From Hoylesella pleuritidis JCM 14110 (GTDB lineage: Bacteria; Bacteroidota; Bacteroidia; Bacteroidales; Bacteroidaceae), in assembly GCF_000613725.1 (NCBI RefSeq), contig NZ_BAJN01000005.1:101811-165810 (forward strand): DNA of 64,000 nucleotides. The letters are read 5' to 3'. The position numbers were made by a program, and so were the translations under genes. This document shows, piece by piece, positions 63,792 through 64,000 of this stretch. Every line of letters begins with the position of its first letter. Within the stretch, counting starts at the first letter, position 1. The notes below the pieces were generated by a model. That model worked only from the letters and a program-made list of their open reading frames with translations. It was not told the DNA's origin and ran no database searches.

Positions 63792-64000
63792 TCAGGTTCT
63801 TTCCAAGACTTGCACGGGTGTCATTAAATCTATACTCATGTGTGGACATTGAGTGTTATAGAATTCGATTGCTTTGTCTATTTCTGCCCTGACTTCCAAA
63901 ATAGAATGAAACTGCTTTCTCTTGAATATTTCATTTTTAATAGTGTTGTTTATTCTCTCTACTTGTGGATTATCCTTTGGATTCCTATCTTCGGCCATGT
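63792..64000 (-). mobile_element. IS3-family transposase, C-terminal end (continues beyond the window)
   Basis: The frame is open at the window edge. The visible end has DNPQVERINNTIKNEIFKR, containing the last catalytic Glu of the DDE integrase core, and AIEFYNTQCPHMSIDLMTPVQV, the usual NxxRPHxxLxxxTPxxV end of IS3-family OrfB. The ATG at 63998 is internal. Whether the element is intact cannot be judged. Confidence 0.8.

Overview
The window is chromosomal DNA from a Bacteroidota bacterium, most likely a Prevotella-type member of the Bacteroidales. Evidence: Bacteroidota promoters (TTG, about 19 bases, TAnnTTTG) upstream of several genes, two SusC/SusD loci, a FeoA-FeoB fusion, a serine palmitoyltransferase beside a lipid kinase, and a Cas13b that reads like the oral Prevotella proteins. 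Species cannot be fixed from the sequence alone.

Layout. 1-9.3 kb: housekeeping genes (sphingolipid synthase start, lipid kinase, tRNA methyltransferase, Lon, Tgt, an LptF/LptG permease, a DEAD-box helicase). 9.3-11.2 kb: repeats, rpmA-rplU and a candidate small RNA. 11.2-19.6 kb: a SusC/SusD uptake operon with DUF4843-like, PKD-like and TlpA-like genes. 19.6-28 kb: an accessory stretch with a MITE-like repeat, a decayed IS982-type transposase, a sodium-solute symporter and a complete effector part of a type VI-B2 CRISPR system (cas13b, csx28, array of 10 repeats and 9 spacers). 28-34.9 kb: TRIC channel, dehydrogenase, RarA, an unknown acidic protein, and a large surface lipoprotein paired with a 77-residue protein. 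35-51 kb: cell-envelope and core genes (PpiD-like, CorC-like, LptC, outer-membrane protein, DUF4105, phosphatase, SecA, ABC ATPase, FeoAB). 51.6-63.1 kb: a leftward polysaccharide-utilisation locus with ECF sigma, FecR, SusC with STN domain, SusD, a catalytically dead GH18-like protein, a DUF1735-LamG lipoprotein, an active-looking GH18 endoglycosidase and an Ig-like lipoprotein. The order resembles the Bacteroides locus for high-mannose N-glycans. 63.2-64 kb: an IS3-type transposase end with repeats.

The standout system is the RNA-targeting type VI-B2 locus. It is a described class, but it carries a duplicated spacer and no adaptation genes. Less expected are a candidate 94-nt orphan RNA with its own promoter and terminator (about 10755-10848), a MITE-like repeat present in two inverted copies, several hairpin and tandem repeat families, and a leader hairpin before the 77-residue protein.

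Six otherwise intact genes each lack exactly one base (lon, TRIC channel, surface lipoprotein, ppiD, phosphatase, Ig-like lipoprotein), each explicable as loss from a short run of identical bases. This pattern suggests sequence errors more than decay, so the affected ends should be read with that in mind.
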